Positions 12,079-23,170 of a stretch of DNA of 64,000 nt are shown here, piece after piece. The position numbers were made by a program, and so were the translations under genes. Within the stretch, counting starts at the first letter, position 1, and every line of letters starts with the position of its first letter. Below the pieces are notes generated by a model that saw only the letters and a list, made by a program, of their open reading frames with translations, did not search any database and was not told the origin of the DNA. Origin of the DNA: Stomoxys calcitrans (lineage: Eukaryota > Arthropoda > Insecta > Diptera > Muscidae); NCBI RefSeq assembly GCF_963082655.1, contig NC_081552.1, positions 6,883,948-6,947,947 on the forward strand. Direction: 5' to 3'.

Positions 12079-13550
12079 AACAAGTAAAAGCGTGCTAAGT
12101 TCGGCCGGGCCGAATCTTATATACCCTCCACCATGGATCGCATTTGTCGAGTTCTTTTCCTGGCATCTCTTCTTAGGCAAAAAAGGATATAAGAAAAGAT
12201 TTGCTCTGCTATTAGAGCGATATCAAGATATGGTCCGGTTCGGACCACAATTAAATTATATGTTGGAGACCTGTGTAAAATTTCAGCCAATTCGAATAAG
12301 AATTGCGCCCAATGGGGGCTCAAGAAGTAAAATAGAGAGATCGATTTATATGAGAGCTGTATCGGGCTATAGACCGATTCAGACCATAATAAACACGTTT
12401 GTTGATGGTCATGAGAGGATCCGTCGTACAAAATTTCAGGCATATCGGATAATAATTGCGACCTCTAGAGGCTCAAGAAGTCAAGATCCCAGATAGGTTT
12501 ATATGGCAGCTATATCAGGTTATGGACCAATTTGAAAGTTATTTGACACAGTTGTTGAAAGTAAGAAATTCATGCAAAATTTCAGCCAAATCGGATAGGA
12601 ATTGGGCCCTCTAGAAGCTCAAGAAGTAAAATCCCCAGATCTCTTTATATGACAGCTATATCAGGTTATGGACCGATTTGAACCATACTTGGCACAGTTG
12701 TTGGATGTCATAACAAAATACTACGTGCCAAAATTCATTCAAATCGGATAGGAATTGCGGCCTCTAGAGGCTCAAGAAGTCAAGATCCAAGATCGGTTTA
12801 TATGGCAGCTATATCAGGTTATCGACCGATTTGAACCATACTTGGCACAGTTGTTGGATATCATAACAAAACACGTCGTGCAAAATTTCATTCCAATCGG
12901 ATAAGAATTGCGCACTCTAGAGGCTCAAGAAGTCAAGACCCAAGATCGGTTTATATGGCAGCTATATCAGGTTATCGACCGATTTGAACCATACTTGGCA
13001 CAGTTGTTGGATATCATAACAAAACACGTCGTGCAAAATTTCATTCCAATCGGATAAGAATTGTGCACTCTAGAGGCTCAAGAAGTCAAGACCCAAGATC
13101 GGTTTATATGGCAGCTATATCAGGTTATCGACCGATTTGAACCATACTTGGCACAGTTGTTGGATATCATAACAAAACACGTCGTGCAAAATTTCATTCC
13201 AATCGGATAAGAATTGCGCACTCTAGAGGCTCAAGAAGTCAAGACCCAAGATCGGTTTATATGGCAGCTATATCAAAATATGGACCGATATGGCCCATTT
13301 GCAATACCAACTGACCTACACTAGTAAGAAGTATTTGTGCAAAATTTCAAGCGGCTAGCTTTACTCCTTCGGAAGTTAGCGTGCTTTCGACAGACTGACG
13401 GACGGACAGACGGACGGACATGGCTACATCGACATAAAATTTCGACCAAGAATATATATACTTTATGGGGTCTCAGACGAATATTTCGAGTAGTTACAAA
13501 CAGAATGACGAAATTAGTATACCCCCCATCTTATGGTGGAGGGTATAAAA
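12079..13550 (-). mobile_element. DINE-A element, full length
   Basis: The 3' terminus and hairpin are at 12079-12115; the 5' terminus 'ggtggagggtataaaa' ends near 13,550. Unit motifs at 12794, 12947, 13100 and 13253 are 153 bp apart. The microsatellite (about 13,391-13,420) is short. Frames of 134 and 108 codons on opposite strands near the 3' end match frames in other copies and are not genes. Confidence 0.88.
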
Positions 13551-14816
13551 ACCATCGATCCAAAAATCAACTTTGTGTACCATATTTTATAATGGGTTGA
13601 AAAGCTCTCAAAATCATTTCCATTACGATTAAAAATTCCCATGATGTCTAGAGCTTCCACAATTCCTATATTTATTCAATAGATGCGTTGAGTTCTTACA
13701 AAATTTATGCAGTTTATTGTGACAACCCAAAATGATTTATTAGGCGTAAGCAATTTAAAAAAATCGCCAACAAAAACAGACAAAACTCAATAAAGTATTA
13801 TTAGGAACAAATGCAAAAGGGGATACAGTTTCGAGAAAGTAAGAAAAACAAAACAAATGACAAGAAGGATAATCAAGCCAGGAACCCTTTTTAGAGAGAA
13901 ACTCAACCAAAGAAACGACCAAAATCCCCTGATGGTATAATACTTGACTAGGATGGCAGCAGGCATAGTACAAACAATTTGACAAGTGGTCAACGTTGTG
14001 TTAAATTGTGCATTGGTAAGGGGTTATGACCAGAGACCATAAAAAATTCATGCAGCCAAGTTGTCATGATAAAGTTTTCGTTTCGTTGGCAATATAACCG
14101 CAGCAAATTAGTTTGGAAAATTTATGCCAGAAAAATGTTAATGTTGTAAAATTCAGTTATCAAAATGTCTTTAAAAATGAAAAACGACTTTCATTCTAAT
14201 AGAGGAATAACAACAATCATTGCGTTTTACCTTAAACCATCTTGAGAAGGATAACCCCGTAGCATATCCTTCTGAAGCAACTGCCAAAAGATAAAATGAA
14301 TAAATTTGACCGCTGGTTATTGTTACAAATGATGTAAGATCTTGTACCGCAATGGAAAGGGGTTAGTCGTCTTTGCTCAAATCCCTTAAGGACTCTTCAT
14401 TTGCAATGAATGGATACTATATATGGAGTGACGTTCACTCATTCAATCATGTGTTATTTGGTTTTGCTTTTTCTGCATTCAAGTGTGGAAGGAGTTTGAA
14501 CCTCCTCAATGTGTTCGTCAGAAATTGATGATTTTTGTCGGCTTGTTGCGCTTTGTGCTGATGTAATTTATTTTTGTGGTTATAATGGTTAAGCGTCAGT
14601 TCGGTGGATACTTCTTTTTGGAGAATTGCCTTATGATTTCTGTCCTTTTGAAAGCTTTCAACTGTCTGTCCTTCCGGGAGTCTGTTTGTTTGCAATATAT
14701 GATGATTTTAACATTTGAACTTAACTTTTCTTTTTGGTGAAAAAAGATTGCCTCTTAGCTGCCTTTGGTGCTTAAACATGACTAGCTTTGTATTTACGTT
14801 TAGGCACAATTACCCA
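13551..14816. other. Low-copy AT-rich DNA
   Basis: About 1.27 kb without any repeat signature seen elsewhere in the window. Frames up to 82 codons on the minus strand (13755-13993, 14447-14695) have no motifs. I see no promoter, splice or RNA gene signal strong enough to report. Confidence 0.5.
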
Positions 14817-15722
14817 TTTTTATACCCTCCACCATAGGATGGGGGGTATACTAATTTCGTCATTCTGTTTGTAACTACTCGAAATATTCGTCTGAGACCC
14901 CATAAAGTATATATATTCTTGATCGTCGCGACATTTTATGTCGATCTAGCCATGTTCGTCCGTCTGTCTGTCGAAAGCACGCTAACTTCCGAAGGAGTAA
15001 AGCTAGCCGCTTGTAATTTTAGGTCGGTTGGTATTGTAAATGAGCCATATCGGTCCATGTTTTGATATAGCTGCCACATAAACAGATATTGGGTCTTGGT
15101 TCATAACCTGATATAGCTGTCATATAAATAGATCTGGGGACTTGACTTCTTAAGCTTCTAAAGGGCGCAATTCCTATCCGATTTGGCTGAAAATTTGCAT
15201 GACGTATTTTATTCTTACTTTCAACAACTGTGTCAAATAAGGTTCAAATCGGTTCAACAACTGTGTCATATAAGGTTCACATCGGTTCATAACCTGATAT
15301 AGCTGCCATATAAACCTTGGATCTTGACTTCTTGAGCCTCTAGAGGTCGCAATTATTATCCTGAAATTTTGTACGATGGATCCCCTCATGACCATCAACA
15401 TACGTGTTTATTATAGTCTGAATCGGTCTATAGCCTGATACAGCTCCCATATAAATCGATCTCTCTATTTTACTTCTTGAGCCCCCAAGGGGCGCAATTC
15501 TTATTCGAATTGGCTGACATTTTACACAGGTCTCCAACATATAATTTAATTGTGGTCCAAACCGGACCATATCTTGATATCGCTTTAATAGCAGAGCAAA
15601 TCTTTTTTTATATCCTTTTTTTGGATAAGAAGAGATACCAGGAAAAGAACTCGACAAATGCGATCCATGGTGGAGGGTATATAAGATTCGGCCCGGCCGA
15701 ACTTAGCACTCTTTTACTTGTT
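14817..15722 (+). mobile_element. DINE-A element, full length
   Basis: It opens with 'ttttataccctccaccatag', followed by 'cataaagtatatatattctt', 'gatctagccatgttcgtc' and a minimal microsatellite. Partly scrambled units follow: 'ggttcataacctgatatagc' and a nearby duplicate of 'caacaactgtgtca' at 15226 and 15256. The 3' motif 'ccatggtggagggtatataa', hairpin and 'cttttacttgtt' end at 15,722. Confidence 0.88.
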
Positions 15723-16339
15723 CTGTGTTGTTTGGTTAACACCCAATTATTAAACATTTTTTCCCTAAAGATAACCGCAAAATGTGGCTTCTGTTTCGGG
15801 TTAAATCATCGCACAATTACCATTTTATGGCAAATTATGCTCTTTCTGCTTGTGTTTTAGTTTGGATTTAAATTGCTTCATTGCAGGGTGATAATTTAAA
15901 ATAAGGCTCAGTATTTTTTGGGTAATTTTTTTATTTAAAAAATTTAGGTGTTAATTTGACAGTGAAACCGCAATGGCAATTTATGGTAGTTGCCAATTTA
16001 CATGGAGTGTTAATGGAATTACGTTTCAGTTACAAGCCTCCAAAACTAGAATTGTAAGCAATAACGGAAAGAGGAACTAAACGAGACTTACCATCGATCC
16101 GAGGGGCGAACATCGACTCGGATCGTTGCCTTATTGCAGCAAAGGTACGCTCTGACACAGCACGGAAGCTTGGCGTTTGAAAGCTGCAAACACAACAGAT
16201 AGCAATCACAACGGTATACTGCAATCGGATAACCTAATTACCTAAAATCTAAAATATCAATGTGACATTACATCACATATGAAATGGTGTGAAAAAAATT
16301 TGGAAATGTATTATTGTTAGTTATTCACGGAAAAATCTT
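15723..16339. other. Low-copy DNA with a weak candidate exon
   Basis: About 600 bp with no family signature. On the minus strand a stretch at 16183-16092 is bounded by an acceptor-like 'gtgtttgcag' and a donor-like 'gatg|gtaagt', and one frame is open across it (SFQTPSFRAVSERTFAAIRQ...). It matches nothing I recognise. Treat as unproven. Confidence 0.3.
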
Positions 16340-16382
16340 CACTCCGTCACTCAGCTCACTCCGTCACTCAGCTCACTCCGTC
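16340..16382. repeat. 17-bp tandem repeat, 2.5 copies
   Basis: The unit 'cactccgtcactcagct' is repeated twice exactly and then partially. It lies just upstream of the RTE-like reverse transcriptase fragment. Confidence 0.9.
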
Positions 16383-16439
16383 AAGAAAGTACCATTTTGT
16401 ACATTTCAGTAACTAAATAAACGAATAAAAAAGCACTCC

Positions 16440-16682
16440 TTGGCGGCGAAGAGAATAGCACAGAATGCCGCAGAACCAAACACTCAGAATAAGGGCCAAG
16501 TACCAGTGATCCTATTGAAGAACAACAAAGCAGCAGGAGTCGACGGGTTATCCGCTGAACTAATAAATACCGGAGGCGACACGCAGAAAAGGAGTATGCG
16601 TCAGCTCGTCTGCGCGATCTGGCAAGAAGAACACACATCCGATGATTGCAACCGCAGCATAGAATGTGGATTTTGTTTTTAA
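16440..16682 (+). pseudogene. RTE-like non-LTR reverse transcriptase fragment
   Basis: The frame contains LLKNNKAAGVDGLSAELI followed by RQLVCAIWQEEHTSDDCN. This matches the N-terminal reverse transcriptase block of RTE-type LINEs (LKNNKAAGxDGLPAEL ... ICKIWxEExxPDDWN) as I know the family. Only about 50 residues of homology remain and the YADD-type catalytic box is absent. It is a 5'- and 3'-truncated remnant with HEL DNA just downstream. Confidence 0.75.
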
Positions 16683-16704
16683 ATTTTAATTATGATCCTG
16701 GACC

Positions 16705-18597
16705 CAATAAAATGTATGTTATGGAACAAAACTTTCCTTGGAATATTTAATTTCCACAAAGAGCTTTTAGTGAAATGCCATGCTACGCAAATAATATATC
16801 GCTTGGCTAACAGTTTAACAATATAAGTGCCTTTATCTGAATCCCATATGATCTTCATTGGTCTACGAATTTCAGTTTGGATGTAAGGTGTACTCCATTC
16901 CTAAAATACTTTATTTCATCGGGGGTGATGTGACCCCCCAGACACTTGGCACTGAAAAAATATCAGCATCGTGCACTTTTCTCAAATAACATTTATTTAA
17001 ACCCAATATTGCCATTGGCTTAATATGAGTGTACAGGATGAGGCGTCCCCCAAACATAAGGCCCCAAAATAGTTTATCAAATTCGTTTTCTAATCTCATA
17101 TACCTTTCATTTGAGTTATATATTGGCATGGTCGAAAAATTTTTACACTTTGGGGGTGTTTTGGGGAAGGGATGATGCCCTAAATACATGGTCCTACATT
17201 TGGATATCAAATTCGTATTCTACTCCCAAATACCTTTATTTAAGCCCCATATGGCGATGTTCAGTAAAAAATTGCTGTTTGTGGGGTATTTTGGGAAAGG
17301 GGTAGACCCCCAGAAAATTGGTCCCTAAAGTGGGTATCAATACTTGCTCTACCCCCCACTTCCTTTCATTTAAGCCCCACATTGACATGGTCGGTAAATA
17401 TGGTCGATCTAGGGGTGTTTTGGGGATTGTGGTGGTCCCCCAAACACTTAGCCCGGAAAATATATCAGCAACGTGCTCTATTCTCATATATCTATATATC
17501 ATTTATTTGAACCCCATATTGCCATTGGCCTTAAAATTGCATATAAAATTCGTTTTCGTATCTCATTTAAACTCCTTATTGCAAAAGTCAGTAAATATGT
17601 TCCGTTAGGGGTATAACTATTTAGTTCCATTCTCTTTAAGACCCAAATTTTCTTGGTGAGCAAATACGTCCTATTGGGGGTTGTTATGGTGGTGGGACGT
17701 CCCCTAGACAATTGGTCCATAATGTTGATATCAGATACGTGGTCTACGTAAATACCTTTAATTTGAACCCCATATTTCCATAGTCGACAAACATGACCTG
17801 CTTGAGGCTGTTTTGGGGGATGGGCGGCCACTCAGAGAGTTGGCCTTGAAAATATATATCGGAATCGTTTTCTACTCTAAAAACCTCTTATTTGAACCTC
17901 ATATTGCAATAGTCAGAAAATACTTCCTATTTGGGTGGTGTTGTAGGGGTGAGGTGGCCCCATAGACACTTTTCCAGAATATTGATATTAGATTCGTGCT
18001 TTACTCCCAAAGAGCTTTCATTTGAGCCCCTTATTGCTATGGTCGTAAATTTGTCCCCTTTGGGCGATGTTTTTGGGAAGAGGCGGTCCCCTAAACACTT
18101 GGACCCATATTTGGGTATCAGATTCGAATTCTACACTCAAATACCTTTTATTTAAGCCCCATATTCCCAAGGTCAGTAAATAAGTCCTATTTGGGGGGTG
18201 TTTTGGGGAAGGGGTAGACCCCCAGAAACGTGGTCCCACATTTGGATACCAGATTCGTATTCTACTCGCAAATACCTTTCATTTGAGTCCCATATTGCCA
18301 TGGTCGGTAAATTTGTTCGATTTAGTGGTGTTTTGGGGTTTGGGGTGGTCCCCCTAATCTAATTCTAATCTTAAATACATTTCATTTGAGTCCCATATTA
18401 TCGTGATTGGTCTAAGTATATGTTTGGTAGGTTTTAGGGTGGGGCGGCTCCCCTAGGTACCTCATCCGAAATTTGGATACCAAATTTTTATTTTTAGGGT
18501 ACTATATGAGAGCGCACAAATTTTCGCCTAAATCACACCACCCATCTCCGAGAACTGGTGTTTCTGAAAATTAGGGTAAGGGTAAGGAAAAAGCATC
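16705..18597 (-). mobile_element. Helitron-like (HEL) element, long copy, ~130-bp tandem units
   Basis: Units are marked by 'tttgagcccc/atattgccat' and 'gttttggggaaggg' phrases. They recur at about 17238, 17368, 17506, 17761, 17891, 18016, 18150 and 18281, a spacing of 127-138 bp in most intervals. The low-coordinate end matches the sequence just inside the HEL 3' end ('ggaacaaaactttccttgga'), but the GC-rich terminal hairpin and CTAG terminus are missing. The high-coordinate end ('gaaaattagggtaagggtaa') corresponds to the region near the HEL 5' end. Open frames on both strands here are spurious. Confidence 0.8.
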
Positions 18598-18777
18598 TAA
18601 ATTCCCCATAAATGATGTCGCTAATTTCATCTTCGAACATTATTCAAACCGATCAAAAATGGACAAGATGTCGGGTAAAAATTGCATCCAACTACTACCG
18701 TATATGCTTATAACTTGCATCATGTCTGTATAAGTCCTAAAATATTCTTAATTTATGGCAGGTAAAATAAGAAAAGA
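18598..18777. other. Unclassified spacer
   Basis: About 180 bp between HEL and a DINE tail, with a DINE-like phrase ('caaaccgatcaaaaatggac') but no clear element boundary. Confidence 0.4.
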
Positions 18778-19180
18778 ACTAAGTAAAGTTAAAGCTTGCT
18801 AAGTTCAGCCGGGCCGAATCTTGGGAACCCACCACCATGGATTCTGTCACAATATGGGAGCTTCATCTGATTAGAGACCTATTTAGACCGTACTTGGCAC
18901 AGTTCTTGAAAGTCATAACAGTACACTATTGCAAAATGTCAGCCAAGTCGGGTAAAAATCGCGCCTTGTAAGGGCTCAAAAGTGAAATTGGGAGATCGGT
19001 TTGTATGGGAGCAATAACGGGCAATAACCTGATAGTCCGATTTAAACCGTACTTGGCACAGTTGTTGAGAGTCTGAACAGAATACTATGCGCAAAATCGG
19101 ATAAAGAATGAGGCTTAAAGGGTCTCAAGAAGTCAAATCGGAAGATCTTTTTATACGGTAGGTATATCAGGTTAGCATAC
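18778..19180 (-). mobile_element. DINE-A-like element, 3' part
   Basis: The 3' end has 'agcttgctaagttcagccgg', a hairpin-like GGCCGAA arm and 'aacccaccaccatggattct'. About two units follow, then the element stops where the SINE begins at 19,181. The 5' block and microsatellite are absent. Confidence 0.75.
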
Positions 19181-19450
19181 GGAGGCCGCCGTATCTCAGA
19201 GGTAAGCATGTCTGCCTATGACGCTGAACCCCTGGTTTCAAACCCCGGCGTGAACATCAGAAAAATTTTAAGCGGTGGTTATCCCCTTACTAATGCTGGC
19301 GGCATTTGTGAGGTACTTTGCCATGTAAAAATTTCTCCCGTTCGGAATCGGCTGTAAAAAGGAGAACCCTTAAAATTGAATCGGACAGCACTCACTGATA
19401 TCTGATAAGTTCACCCCTGTTCCTTATGGAATGTTCATGGGCAAATTTGC
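19181..19450 (+). mobile_element. tRNA-derived SINE
   Basis: The 5' head 'ggaggccgccgtatctcaga' followed by 'ggtaagcatg' resembles an RNA polymerase III A box. 'ggtttcaaacccc' at 19234 fits the B box (GGTTCRANNCC with one extra T). The body ('gcggtggttatcccctta', 'tgaggtactttgccatgt') and 3' end ('gttccttatggaatgttcat') match the second copy at 47,107. Function would be as a non-autonomous retroposon transcribed from its internal promoter. Confidence 0.88.
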
Positions 19451-19861
19451 ATTGCATAGATAAAAATCTGTTGACTAATATTATTTTAACACATTTCCTC
19501 ACTTAAGGTGGGTATTAAGTTATGTTCATGTGGATGTGGCGATCCTCATCAAGCACCTGGAACAGGGTGGCATTGGTTATTTAAATGCGCAAATTACCCT
19601 CCTTGCCGTATTGAGCATCATAGGTACTCAGTATATGTGTATGTCACTAAGACTCTCATCTCGATAGCGCTGATTATCCGCAACTGCCGTTGTAGCTGCT
19701 CCGTATGGTTGACTATCTCCGTATGCTCCACTATCCACAAACTGTGGACGCGCTTGGTATCTCGCAGCTAATTTTATCGTGACAGCAATAAGCACCACAG
19801 ATCGGAGCTCAATGTTCTAGCCTGTGTGTTGCTCACGCTATCCCGTGACGGGTGAGTATTA
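19451..19861. other. Unclassified, possibly retroelement-derived
   Basis: GC-richer DNA around 19,530-19,840 ('gagcatcataggtactcagt', 'gctgctccgtatggttgact') looks unlike the AT-rich low-copy DNA. It lies between a SINE and a MITE. One open frame (87 codons from 19508) has Cys/Arg-rich content without a recognised domain. Likely old transposon debris, but unassigned. Confidence 0.35.
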
Positions 19862-20009
19862 AGTTCGTGTTTCACAGTGAAAATTAATATTTCTCACGAT
19901 TAATTTTGTCTGATTTCATATTATTTTAACACATTTTGTAGGGATATATTTGAAGATTTAAAAAAAGTAATTGTGAAAAACATGGGTATTTCACTGTGAA
20001 ACACGAACT
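19862..20009. mobile_element. 148-bp MITE with TA target duplication
   Basis: Terminal inverted repeats of 21 bp begin AGTTCGTGTTTCACAG and end with its complement CTGTGAAACACGAACT. The pair is flanked by TA at 19860-19861 and 20010-20011. TA flanks and TIRs indicate a Tc1/mariner-mobilised MITE. Each TIR also contains its own palindrome TTTCACNGTGAAA. Confidence 0.8.
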
Positions 20010-20152
20010 TATGCCCTTCTTTGGGGAGCTTGGAATTTTTGTAAACATGCTATTTGACTCATCGAATTTAATTAAAGTTTTTCGTACATAACATTTAATT
20101 TTATTGCTGATGTAATTCAAATAATTTATAATTAAATATTGCTAATTATTGT

Positions 20153-21560
20153 TTGGAAAAGTTTTTCAGGCTAACATGTAACAGCTCATGGACCATAAAA
20201 TTACCAGAGCGGCAAAACGTGCCTCCTGAAAGCATTTCTGCGACCAGGTCGATAGCGTTAATGACGCTGCCAAGGCTTTCGAGGCTTTTTATGAAAACGC
20301 ATATTGCACAGGACACGACGGGACTTACGGAGACACTGGAATCTTGGAATAATGAGGTTGAACGAAGGTTAATCATTACTGAATTTAGGCTCAAGGAAGC
20401 CTGGAGGAGCTTCCGACCATTTAAGTCACCCGGACCTGATGGAATATTTCCGGCATTACTACAAAACGAGGCCGACTGTATGGCGTCTCATCAGGCCACT
20501 CTTGCACACTGCTTGCCTAGGAATTGCATATACTCCGAAAGCCTGGCAGGAGGCAAGAGTGGTGTTTTCACCCAAGCCCAACAAAGCAAGTTAGGTGACA
20601 CCAAAGGCCTACCATGATAAAGAGAAGGACATCCACCGAACTCTTTATATACAAACAGCATGCCTACGTCAAGGGAAGGTCGGTAGAGACTGCCCTGCAC
20701 GAGGTTATGCATGAAATAGAAGAATCCTTTGATTCCAATATGTATATATTGGCAGTTTGCATTGGCATCGAGGGGGCCTTCAATAATGTGGGGACCGACA
20801 CAATGATCCAATCCTTCGACCAATACCGGGTGGACCGGTTAGAGACTGGATAAACCATATGCTAAGGAACAGGTGGATAAATTGTGTGTCCCATGGCATA
20901 AATATAAAGGAGAAAGTGGCACAGGGCACGCCAAAGGGGGGCATTTTATTGCCGCTCCTTTGGGTGACCACCATAAATAACCCATTACAGATTCTAGCTG
21001 AGAAGGGATTTGAACCTCTCTGCTATGCAGACGATATTATAATACATTTTAGTGGAAAGTATCCGAACCAACTATGCGGAAAGGCAGAAAGAGTCTTGCA
21101 CATGGCACATGACTGGGCTAGACCCAGGGGACTCAATGTTAATCCAGAGAAGACAGTAATATACCCGTTCACGAGGAAGGAAAAGGTGGGCCAATTTGAC
21201 GCACCACGTTTCTTCAATAAAACGATTTCGATATCTGACAAGGTCAAATACTTAGGAGTGAACTTGGATATGAAACTTTATTGGATGTGTCACATTCAGG
21301 GGCGTACTGAGAAGGCTCGCAGATCTTAGGTACAATTTAGACTGGCCGTAGGGTCAAATGGGGACTTAATCCGAGGATAGTCCACTGGCTCTACAGGAGC
21401 GTGATTAGACCAATACTTACTTACTTACGCCTCAATAGTTAGGTGGACTGCTATGGAGAAAAAGTGCAATGTTAGGACCATACAACAAGTGCAGAGAACA
21501 TGTTGTCTTGACATTACTGCCTTAGGTGTATGTCCATACTGGCTTAGCTGTATGTCCATA
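20153..21560 (+). pseudogene. LOA-like non-LTR retrotransposon, reverse transcriptase remnant 1
   Basis: Consecutive frames carry ordered reverse transcriptase blocks: FKSPGPDGIFPALLQ (about 20,420), HAYVKGRSVETALHEV (20,660), IGIEGAFNNV (20,763; the catalytic-block IDIEGAFNNV normally has Asp where this has Gly), VAQGTPKGGILLPLLW (20,915) and CYADDIII (21,020). LNVNPEKT and VKYLGVNLD follow, then degraded thumb sequence up to about 21,560. At least three frameshifts or stops break it (near 20,590, 20,853 and 21,328). Motif style matches the LOA lineage of the I superfamily; clade assignment is from memory. No endonuclease or RNase H remains. Confidence 0.85.
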
Positions 21561-22020
21561 GTGGCATAGGGCGGATTAATATCTACACCCTCTTTTCATA
21601 CTAACGTAACATGAAAAATATTTCATTTAAAGACAATTTTTAAATAATATTTTTTTAACGATTAAATTTCAATAAAAATAAAAACTAGAAAAAACAGAAG
21701 TTTCGTTAAACGTTTGTTTTTCGGAACAAATTGGTTTGAGACAATTCCATGAAGATTTTGGCTTAAAGAAAATTTTATCTTTTGAAAAAACTACAAATTG
21801 CATTAACCCATTAACGACAAAAAATTCCCAAGAATAGAGCTGCCTTAGGATTCAAATTCAAGCTGGAGTTAGGAAAGAGATATCCTAATGAAATTTGCCG
21901 ATAAGCACACATTTTTCATTTCGATTTGTGGCGCGATTCGTTCGCCAAGTCATTGAAAACAGCTGATTTTATAAAGGAAAAATAGTTGTTTTCTATGACT
22001 TGGCGAATGAATCGAGTGAC
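21561..22020. other. AT-rich DNA with a 26-bp hairpin
   Basis: Mostly AT-rich single-copy-looking DNA. At 21934-21959 and 21989-22014 there are inverted arms ('cgattcgttcgccaagtcat' side) pairing at 24 of 26 positions around a 29-nt loop. The loop complex directly abuts the DINE 3' terminus at 22,021. Confidence 0.7.
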
Positions 22021-22853
22021 AACAAGTAAAAGCGTGAAAAGTTCGGCCGGGCCGGATCTTACATACCCTCTACCATGGATCTCATTTGTCTATTTTGCCC
22101 GATATCTCTTTATAAACAAACAAAGACCAAGCTATTGGAGCTATTTCAGGTTATGAACCGATTCGGACCATGCTTGGATTGGCTGTTGGAGGCTATAGTA
22201 GAAGTCATTGTGCAAAATTGTAGCCAAAATTCAATAAGAATTTAGCCCTATAGAAGCTCAAGAATTATAATCGGGAGATCAGTTCATATAGGAGGTGTAT
22301 CAGGTTATGGACCGATTCAGACCATATTTGGCATGTATGTGGAAGGAGAAGTAGTTGAAATAATGTTTAGCCAATTCGTATAAGAATTGCCGCTGTAGAG
22401 GCTCAAAGAGTCAAATTAGGAGATCGGTTTATATGAGAGCTATATCAAGTTTTAAACCGATTTGAACCATACTTATCACAGATGTTGAAAGTCATAACAA
22501 AATATTTTATACAAAACTTGAGACAAATCAGATAAGAATTGAGGCGTTTTGGGGCACAAGAGATCAAGATCCAAAATCGGTTTATATGGCAGCTAATCAA
22601 AACATAGACCAAGATTTACAATCCCAACTGACCTGCACTAATAGGAAGTATTTGTGCAAAACTTCATGCGCCTAGCTTTATCTCTTCGAAAGTTAGCACG
22701 CTTTCGACAGATAGACGGACAGATATGGCTAAATCGACTTAGAATGCCAAGACGATTAAAAAAATATATATATACATGTTTGGGTCTCAGATGAATATTT
22801 CTATGTTTTACAAACGGAATGACGAAATTAGTTTATGATGGAGGGTATAAAAA
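22021..22853 (-). mobile_element. DINE-A element, full length, few units
   Basis: The 3' terminus 'aacaagtaaaagcgtg' and hairpin (GTTCGGCCGGGCCGGAT, one arm mutated) are at 22021-22060. The 5' terminus 'gatggagggtataaaa' ends near 22,853. About four diverged units are present. The microsatellite is reduced to 'cagatagacggacagatatgg'-like remnants near 22,710. Confidence 0.85.
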
Positions 22854-22919
22854 GAAAATAACAAATTTAGTGGTCTAGGTCGTAAGTTTTTTTTTCGTCC
22901 AAGCGGGACACCCCTGCTT

Positions 22920-23170
22920 GTGCTAACTTGTTGGTTTTATTCCTGAGGTTCGTCACTCATAGGAAAAAGCGCGCGATGAACTTTCTTAACAGTGCACGCA
23001 TTTTGATAATAAAATTCAATAATTTGCAAGCGTTGTTTGTTTGTAAGAAGATTCATGGTTAAATTATAGACCAAACTGAAGATGTTTGACAATGAGACAA
23101 ATCCGAAATGTGCGTGAGCTGTTTAAACCAGTGTTGCCAAAAAGATAATAGCTAAAAAATCCCCCTTTTC
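22920..23170 (-). pseudogene. Tc1/mariner transposase N-terminal remnant
   Basis: The minus-strand frame starting at 23,056 reads MNLLTNKQRLQIIEFYYQN and continues ACTVKKVHRALFP. This matches the N-terminal helix-turn-helix start of the mariner copies at 30.0 and 45.3 kb. Its outer end (about 23,165) carries the same 'agctattatct' and 'ttggcaacactgg'-like TIR region as the 45-kb copy. Almost the whole catalytic domain is deleted. Confidence 0.8.

Noticed and set aside
19181..19260. tRNA gene
   Set aside because: A and B boxes are present, but the cloverleaf is not followed by an acceptor end, and a SINE body shared with the 47.1-kb copy follows.
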